This document shows positions 57,225-64,000 of a stretch of 64,000 bases of DNA, one piece after another; positions within the stretch are counted from its first letter, which is position 1; every line of letters starts with the position of its first letter. The translations under genes and the position numbers were made by a program. Below the pieces are notes generated by a model, which worked only from the letters and a program-made list of their open reading frames with translations, was not told the DNA's origin and did no database searches. Source of the stretch: Cladobotryum mycophilum (lineage: Eukaryota > Ascomycota > Sordariomycetes > Hypocreales > Hypocreaceae); NCBI GenBank assembly GCA_036429605.1, contig CM071589.1:2542001-2606000 (forward strand), given 5' to 3'.

Positions 57225-58585
57225 TCAAATGTTACTTAGCAAGTGCTCAACCGCACCCTGAACACTGCCTCCGCTCCGTCTCAACGCCGCAATGTTCCTT
57301 TCAAAGTCGCAAAATCCCATATCGTTCAGCTGGCGAAGCTGTTCGGCGTAACGTTCCTCGGGTGGTCGATTGTCGGCAGGTGGTGGTGGTGGTGCATTGG
57401 CTATTCCGCCGGCACCAAACATCTGCGCAAAGCGCTGAAAGTCTGCGGGACTGAGGCCAAATGTGGCTTCCTGGGCACCCGCGCCTCCCTGGGCAGGGAC
57501 GGGTGGGAATAATGCGGCAAACGGGTTCGCCGCGGGTGCCTGGTTCGGAGTTGATCCTTGGGTCTGTGTTGCTCCCGGAGTCTCTGTCGTGTTCTGGCCG
57601 GGGGTTGCGTTCGGTACGGCAAAGGGATTTATTCCCAGGGCACTCAACTGTTGAAGCATCTGGGCGGGGTTTATGCCGGGGGCGCCAGGCATCAGGAATG
57701 GGCCCCCAAATGGGTTCCCAAACGGATTGGGCGGAGGAGCAACATTGTTGCCGTTGTTGTTTTGGTTGTTCTCTGATGTAGCAGCGCCCTCGGGTGTGGT
57801 GTCTGTTGCGCCGGGTGCAGGGAATCCTGCATCGCCACCTTGCATGTTCCTTTGCATTCGCATGGCTTGGCCCATCATTTGAGGGTTTGTCATCATCTGT
57901 CTCATAAACGGCGATGTGATTACCTCTCGCGCATTGGGCAGGTTTCGCAGCATGGGGTTGGAGTCGATGAGCATGTTGACAAAATCGGGATTGTTGAGTG
58001 CTTCGTTCATTGACTGCTGTACGTTGGGATCGGCCATCATGCGCTGTAATCGCTCTTCATCCATGGGGGGTCCCATCTGTAGGAAGTAAAACGTCAGTGC
58101 TGATGATTTGAGAAAGAGAGACAGTGGCATTATAAGGACAGGAAAAAACTCACTCCGCCATCGGGACCAAACATGTCCATACCGGGAAGGTTTATCTGGT
58201 GACCGGCATATCGTGCACCGGTAAGGCCAGCAAGAGGGTTGTTGGCGGTTCCCGAAGCCATATTAGAGGGAACAGCCTGAGGCGTAGGGGTCGAGGATGT
58301 CGCTGGCTGGCTGGGGTTGCTCGCGGCGCTCTTGACCATGTGGATGGTGTTGTTTGGCTTGATCTTGTATGTAGCCAGAGTATCGTCGTTCTTCATAACT
58401 CGGCCCGAGTAGATGAGTCGCTGTCGCTCAACGGGGATGTTCTCCAAGTCTGGAGTTGACAACTTGGTCTTGAGGTCGAGAACCGTTGCGGCTTCGGCCA
58501 TTGTGATGGTGTGCAAGCCGTCTGCCGAGGTCTTGACCTTGAAGGTAATCTGGGCATCGCTGCCCGCCTCAGTTGTGTCGGCCAT
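57225..58585 (-). CDS. DSK2: Ubiquilin, UBL-UBA shuttle protein (Dsk2)
   Basis: Proteasome shuttle factor of about 427 residues that binds ubiquitinated clients (UBA) and the proteasome (UBL). Exon 1 (58154-58585) encodes the ubiquitin-like domain (QITFKVKTSADGLHTITMAEAATVLDLK read in parts; ending DDTLATYKIKPNNTIHMV). The intron is 58077-58153 (GTGAGT...CAG). Exon 2 (57225-58076) starts MGPPMDEERLQRMM with STI1 repeats (MADPNVQQSMNEALNNPDF, PNAREVITSPFMRQMMTNPQ), a Pro/Asn/Gly-rich linker, an NPFA-type second STI1-like segment, and the UBA domain (EERYAEQLRQLNDMGFCDF, GSVQGAVEHLLSNI). Domain order and size fit Dsk2 exactly. A six-C run in the STI1 start (58064-58069) is intact. Confidence 0.93.
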
Positions 58586-60146
58586 GGTGGGATGCGATGT
58601 GATGTGATGTGAGGCGAGGTGAGACGAGGTGATGTGAGATGGTTGGGGTTTTTGTTGTTGGAGAAATGCGGGATTGGCTGTTTGTCGCAGATTCCTAAAG
58701 AGTACCTAGTATGTGCGGGGAGCTAAATACTGGCGGTAGCTTCGGAGGAGCCAGCGAACAAGGGTAAAGGATATTGCGATGAGTGCGGTGTTGAGGCTGT
58801 CAATGAGTTTTGGATGCGAGACAGGCACCCGATGGAGAGGAAGAAAAAGAAGAAGTAGAAGAAAAGATACAAAGGAGAAGGAGAAGAAAGGGTCGAGGTG
58901 GCAAAGGGGGTGGGAAGTCGCAAGTTGAACCAGAGCTGGCGAGGTCAGGTTATTGCCTAGCAGAGGTAGGTAGAGATAGAGGGGGTGGATAGTGGATAGT
59001 GGATAATGGATAGTGGGTGGTGGTGGCGCGTGTTGGTGGATGAACATGCAAATGCTGCTTGGCTGCTTGGCTGCTGCGTACTATAAGAATGTGGTGTGTG
59101 TTGTGTGTGTGTGGTGGTATGCGTGGCGGGGCTCAATCTGCAGGACACCAACAGCCAACAGAATCTCGTGATATCCAATTAATAATAATAAAAGAGAAGA
59201 AAGAAGTTGTTAATATAGATGATTTAATACCGAATAAAAACAATGTACTCCGTATTCAGCCCCGATATATATATATATATATCTCTGTGGGTAAGTAATA
59301 TATAAGGACGAAGAGGAATGTAGTACAAGTTGAAGAGGCAACTCAACTAAAGATTGGCTGTAATTCAGTTGTTATCATCTTATATATTATCCATGTACAG
59401 CGCCCTGCTTGTCGATATCTTCTTCTATCGCGGTCCACTGGCTTCTCTAGCCACATACCACCCATCGGAGGCCCTTCCTTTGAGAGTGCGGACATTGGTC
59501 ATGGTAGGCTGCATACAGGTATCTACTAATTTAAAACCAACCCCTTTACTATTTTTGGTGCTCCAACGGCCAGATCATACATAGTACTGCCCAGTATTAA
59601 TTTGAAGCTTGACAAGTCATTTCTCTTCTTGATGCCAGTGTCGCTGTTTGGAACCGAACATCCATGTCTAGGTATGTACCTACCCACCCACCGCCTGTAT
59701 TGAGCACATTCCCACTATGAGACGGAACGCAGCGCCTGAATCATACCCGTAGCATGGAGCCTACTAGGTACTTCGTCTACTTGCAATGCGATTGACTTTA
59801 ACGCTTCAAAGCCACAGCAGCCAAGCCTAGCACCAGATTCGGCAATCGCTCTATGGTGGCGTACCTTGCACTATCGCACCTTCACTGTAACCCAAGCATC
59901 ATATTCAAGTTTTCCTTCAAACATTCAACGCGAGATTTATATGACCGTCCATTCAGATCGCAATAGATCCAAGTAATACATCGTGCACCGTTTTCTTTTT
60001 TTTAAAAAAAAAATCAGACTCCATCTCACTCAGTAGCATCGAGAATCTCATCAGCGGACCATGCCGCTTTGATAAACTCCAGAAATACTCTCTCACCCAT
60101 CATTCTCACTCATTAAATCAAAACAAAAAAGCATGCTCATCTCATC
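58586..60146. other. Divergent intergenic region, Dsk2 and Npr2 promoters
   Basis: About 1.56 kb. Direct repeats of GATGTGATGTGATG and GAGGTGAGAC type occur just upstream of Dsk2 (58594-58640). GATAGTGGATAG repeats lie near 58988-59018, and a TA run lies at 59266-59281. No gene is seen. Confidence 0.45.
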
Positions 60147-60766
60147 ATGATTCAAGGCATCTTTTACGCCAGATTCTTCCCCCAAGAAGGTATCCATCTC
60201 ACTCATTTCTCCTCCCCCTTTCCAAAAAGCCAATCCACACTTCTCTCTCTCACACACACACTCCAGGACCCAAGATCGTCGCCGAATCCCCCACAGGCTG
60301 CATCACACCCTCCGACTCCAGCTCCCGCACCCCCTCATCGACTTCGACGTCCTCCAGGAGTACATCATCCCTCGTCAGGCCTTCCGTAACCGCTACGTGA
60401 CCGTAAACTCACCCGACGGCAAGTACACCATCCTGGGCTTCCCCGTCGCCATCCCAAACGCAAAGTACCCGCGCAATGAGTTCATCTTCAACTTTGGCCT
60501 GCTCGTCGACGCCGACGTCGACCAGTCGCCCTACGAGCGCGTGGTGAGGAACTTTGCCTCGACCTTTTCCGAGATGGAGAAGCAGAACGAGTACCTGAGC
60601 TTGAATGAGGGCAGCACTACGGCGGGCATGCAGGCGAGGAGGCCCATTCAGGGCTTGCTTGAGATTGTCAAGGAGGATTTGAACAATTACGGCGAATGCA
60701 TGATTCCGGTTGGTAAGTCTTGATATCTCTCTCTCTTTTTGCCATTATATATACACTGCTTCATCA

Positions 60767-60799
<33 letters not shown>

Positions 60800-61624
60800 C
60801 TTAATCCCATGGTTCAAACATCCAATACCTTCAGGTAATCAATTGAGGGCGTCAGGACTAACAAATCTCAGACGAAGCCAACACCATCAACATGAAGCTC
60901 TTCCCCTACCACCCCGAGCCCCCGTCGTCAAGGGCTGGCACGTCCCCGTCGCCAAAACCAAGTTCACAGAGATCATCGACCCGTCCTGGGACCTCACACT
61001 CCAAAAGGTAATCTCAAAGATCGACGGCGTCTCCGACGTCCGCCGCATCGCCCACGAGGCCTCCGTCTCCCTCGACCTCGCCAAGACTGCCCTCCGTCAC
61101 CTCCTCTACTACGACACCATCCTCCTCCTCGACATCTTCTTCTTCAGCGCCTGCTACGCGCCCCGCCCCGGCATCCACGACTTTGTGCGCAACGTGGATT
61201 CCATGGTGAACGAGTGTGCCGGCTACGTCTCCCACGGTAGGTATAGGGTTAGCAATTTCCTCCTCATCAAGCTCATGACGTCCTTTTCGCCCGGTAAGAG
61301 CATAAAGGAGTGGCTCCTGGCCCACCAGGAGGCCGGCTTCGAAGTCATGAACTACGTCGACGTGCGCCGCTTCGTGCAGTTTGGCGTCATCAAGGGGTGC
61401 CTCTACCGCGTGCACAAGTACGTCGTGTCCAAGCAGTATCTCGCCTCGCTGGCGACTGGTCAGAGCCGTCCCATGCTGGGAGGGGATGCACTGCAAAAGT
61501 ACACGGATGGCTGCCATCACTTTGACCAAATCATTACGGAGCAGAACCTCACCAGCGACCAAGTAATGGAGAAGCTCAAGTCCTTGCCTGTGCCCAGGGG
61601 GATCTCACCGTATTTTATCGGTAG
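60147..61624 (+). CDS. NPR2: Nitrogen permease regulator 2 (SEACIT/GATOR1 subunit), frame broken three times
   Basis: Npr2 forms the SEACIT/GATOR1 complex with Npr3 and Iml1, which restrains TORC1 when amino acids are scarce. Exon 1 starts MIQGIFYARFFPQEG at 60147; an intron leads to PKIVAESPTGCITPS. Then in another frame come IDFDVLQEYIIPRQAFRNRY, DGKYTILGFPVAIP, KYPRNEFIFNFGLLVD and ECMIPV, an intron, and DEANTINMKLFPYHP. In yet another frame come VVKGWHVPVAKTKF, WDLTLQKVISKIDGV and FVQFGVIKGCLYRVHKYVV. The expected end is GDLTVFYR plus stop at 61622-61624, which again needs a frame switch. All three switches occur at runs of five: C 60330-60334, C 60919-60923, G 61597-61601. In each, six would restore the family sequence. 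An assembly error is far more likely than a dead Npr2. Confidence 0.88.
60772..60799. repeat. (TA)n microsatellite in Npr2 intron
   Basis: About 13 TA units inside the intron between the exons ending CMIPV and beginning DEANTIN. Confidence 0.8.
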
Positions 61625-61837
61625 TTTTGAGAGGAAATCATGGAGAAATGTTTCAAATATGCGATTGTTTATATCTTGTTCTCTCTTTTTATTTTTTATT
61701 TTTTTTATAGCCATGAGATCTATCGTCATTTATCATACATCAGTTATGTTTTTTTCCAAATATTGTACAATCGTTAGAATTACAAGTCCGGATTCATTTT
61801 CCATCTCTCTCCCTCTCTCCCTCTTTCTCTCAGTCGA
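61625..61837. terminator. Shared 3' region of convergent Npr2 and TyrRS genes
   Basis: Only about 213 bases separate the two stop codons once the true Npr2 stop is taken as 61622-61624. The region has T-rich tracts and a CTCT-type pyrimidine run (about 61803-61832). It must contain both polyadenylation sites, so the transcripts may overlap. Confidence 0.4.
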
Positions 61838-63869
61838 TTATGGTGTCCCCCACTTTTGAGCCTGTTTACGATCCCATTCCTTATCACGTCTATCCCAAGT
61901 TCGTTGCCGTCGTTCTTGCCTGTTCGGCAGCTCAATATCGGGGTTATTCGCAACCCTCAACTTGGTCCGCTTCTTGAGCTCTCTGTTGATTTCGCTTAAC
62001 GTCAGGGTCTCTCCCCTTTCCTCGGCCTCCTGCCTCAGCTCCTCCTTGATGCGTCTCACAACGCCGGTGAACGCCTGGCCGGGGTATATCTTGCCGCTCT
62101 CCTGCCACTCCTCATCGCTGACGAGTTCTACGATGCGGACGTTGTGCTTGCCCTTTCGCAGGATCAGGATTTTATCGTCAATGACAAACTTGGTCGTCTC
62201 CTCGGGGAACCACATCTTGATGGGCGTCCATGACAGGCTGCCGGGAACGAGACCTCTGGACTGGCCAGGCTGGGCGGCAACGTAGGCGCCCTGTTGGATC
62301 ACTAGGCGGTGACCTTCGTTGGAGCTGCTCACCAACCCTGTTGCGTAGAGAATTTTGGCAGGAGAAAGTTGCAAAACGGAACGGGGAAGCTGGATATCGC
62401 TGCGCGGGGCGTTGTTTGGTGTGATGATGCCGCTCTCGGCCGTGGGCTCCTTGATGATACGTGGTAGTTCTCCGCCAAATCGGAACTCGTGCTGCTGAGC
62501 TTCCTGGAGGGCCTTTTGAGAGCCGTGAACAAGGGACAAGACCTCAAACGCCAGTGTGTGCTGGGCGACCCTCTTTGATGGATCGGCGCGGTGTTCGACC
62601 ATCAATTCCTCGATTCTCTTCAGGGGCAAAAAGGTGAACAGCTTCAACAGCTTCTCAACGTCCTCGTCCGGTCGTCGCATAAAGTAACCGTAAAGATCAA
62701 AGGGCGAAGTCTTGAACTCGTCCAGCCACACCGCATTGCCAGCCGTTTTTCCAAACTTGACCCCAGAAGAATCCGTCAGCAAGGGTACCGTGAAGCCAAT
62801 GGGTTCGTGTTGCCACTCGGTCGGCATCCTAGCATGAGGCGCCTCCTCGGTCTCTCGGATCGTCTTTAATGAATCCATTCCCGATACAATGTTGCCATAC
62901 TGGTCCGAGCCACCGATCTGCATCTGAATACCGAGCTTGTTGTAGAGGTGCCAGAAATCCCACCCCTGGAGAAGAGGGTATAAGAATTCACTCAGCGACA
63001 TGCCATCGCCTTCACTCATTTTTCGTCTGACACTGCGACCGCATTAGCTTAAAGCAAAGCATAAAGGGTCCTAAAAGAGAAAAGGATGACTTACGTCTCA
63101 CGACCTAGCATAGGTCCAATCCTGGTATGTTTCGCCAATCTCTTTGTAAAGTCATATATGGTCAAGCCCTGCAGCCACATGCTGTTGTTCAATAGATGGT
63201 GCTTCGCAGCCCAGTCCTCTTCGTAGCCGTACTTGTCCTTTAACTGAGCCACGTTGTGCCACACTCTCGTGAGCTGGTAGTGCATCTTCGTAATGTTCTT
63301 TGAGATGTCGGCGTTGGATATAGACTCGCGATCGTGCAAGCGACCTGTCGGATCGCCGATTCGGGCGGTTGCGCCGCCGATGAGTGTCGCGGCCGGATGT
63401 CCGTGGAACCACATCCAGAAGAGGGGCATCATGGGCAGCAGATGTCCGACATGCATCGAGTTGGCGGTAGGGTCGACGCCTACGTATGCGCCTATTCGCT
63501 TTATCCGCATGATTTCCTTGATCTTGTCCGGGGCGCTACGTGGAAACATAAAACAAATTAGATACTGCGTTTGTTCTGGCCATGCGAAATCAAAATCCGT
63601 TTCCCATCGACGACCTACCCCGCCACGTCCTTGATATAGCCTCGCTCTTCCAGGACATCCCACAGATGGGGCACCTCTCCCTTTTCAATCTTCTCTGCTC
63701 TCTGTTTCCATCGCTCTTCACCCTCGGCGACCTTCAGGAGGTAGGATGTGGCGATGCCTCGCGCTTTGTGGATTTCGCATAGCACCCATGGGGTCGTCGG
63801 TATAACATGTCGCGAGGTGGAGAGCCGTGATCGCAGAAGATTCGTCGCTATTGTTATTCGTGGAGCCAT
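61838..63869 (-). CDS. Mitochondrial tyrosyl-tRNA synthetase (CYT-18 type)
   Basis: Class I synthetase for mitochondrial tRNA-Tyr. In Neurospora its counterpart CYT-18 also helps splice mitochondrial group I introns. ATG at 63869 starts a presequence (MAPRITIATNLLRSRLSTSRH). Then EKGEVPHLWDVLEERGYIKD, an intron, DPTANSMHVGHLLPMMPLF (HxGH signature as HVGH) and IGDPTGRLHDRES. After a second intron (GTAAGT at about 63095) come MSEGDGMSLSEFLYPLLQGWD, IQMQIGGSDQYGNI and KFGKTAGNAVWLD, the KMSKS-loop equivalent. A long helical part and a C-terminal S4-like basic region follow (KILILRKGKHNVRIVEL, ending WDRKQAQKWGTP). Fungal TyrRS of this type carry insertions and a basic C-terminal domain used for intron RNA binding. 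The frame is intact throughout. Confidence 0.92.
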
Positions 63870-64000
63870 TGTGAAGGATATGGCAGGCCCTTTTAAAGGG
63901 CAAGCTGAATTCGATAAGAAACCTCAAATCTGATAAACCTCAATCAACCGTAAATTCATGCGAATTGAACAAATACAATTTCTATAGCATCCATATGCAG
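63870..64000. promoter_or_regulatory. TyrRS promoter region, window end
   Basis: 131 bases upstream of the TyrRS start, AT-rich at the very end. The window stops here, so any neighbour cannot be seen. Confidence 0.35.

Noticed and set aside
60720..61859. A single 379-residue protein from one frame, ending in a hydrophobic tail
   Set aside because: Its first part is intron sequence and its hydrophobic end lies past the expected Npr2 stop. It is a by-product of the frame break at 61597-61601.
1..64000. tRNA or rRNA genes
   Set aside because: I looked for T-loop GTTCGA-type motifs with matching stems on both strands and found none I could support; a tRNAscan-SE run would settle it.

Overview
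The window is nuclear DNA from a filamentous ascomycete. The case for a Sordariomycete, possibly Hypocreales, rests on the gene set and on the introns. Genes carry short introns (about 50-150 nt) with GTAAGT/GTATGT-type donors, CTAAC/CTGAC branch sites and CAG/TAG acceptors. The genes include a class II hydrophobin, HET and NACHT-ankyrin (NLR-like) proteins, a UMTA/LaeA-type methyltransferase, a Zn2Cys6 regulator and a CYT-18-type mitochondrial TyrRS. All boundaries and functions here come from reading the sequence; nothing was searched against a database.

Layout. From 1 to about 34 kb is an accessory compartment with sparse genes, AT-rich spacers and decayed genes. In order it holds: a cytochrome P450 (-); an unrecognised protein (+) whose layout resembles cyclodipeptide synthases; a large NACHT-ankyrin NLR (-) with two frame breaks; a class II hydrophobin (-); a UMTA-type methyltransferase (-); a broken HET gene (+); a possible LTR remnant; a UstS-like glutathione S-transferase (-); a GFA-family zinc protein (+); a second NACHT-ankyrin NLR (+) with a frame-shifted C-terminal extension; and a secreted GH105/YteR-like hydrolase (+). 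From about 34.5 kb to the end is a dense housekeeping compartment: Zn2Cys6 regulator (-), DUF3844 (Vps3844) ER protein (-), a mitochondrial membrane protein (+), an Rsc4-like double-bromodomain protein (-), Maf pyrophosphatase (+), an Ino4-like bHLH (+), mitochondrial ThrRS (-), Kap120-type importin (+), quinone oxidoreductase (-), Dsk2/ubiquilin (-), Npr2 (+) and mitochondrial TyrRS (-).

How the genes may work together. The left half combines specialised metabolism (P450 divergent from the CDPS-like gene, methyltransferase, GST) with non-self recognition (two NLRs and a HET gene within about 22 kb). The right half covers mitochondrial translation (two aminoacyl-tRNA synthetases plus a mitochondrial membrane protein), chromatin remodelling, nuclear import, ubiquitin shuttling and nitrogen/TORC1 signalling.

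Quality warning. In several genes, including the housekeeping genes Npr2 (three times) and the quinone oxidoreductase, the conserved frame breaks at a run of exactly five G or C where six would restore it. This looks like G/C homopolymer shortening in the assembly rather than real gene death, so frame breaks in this window should be read with that in mind.
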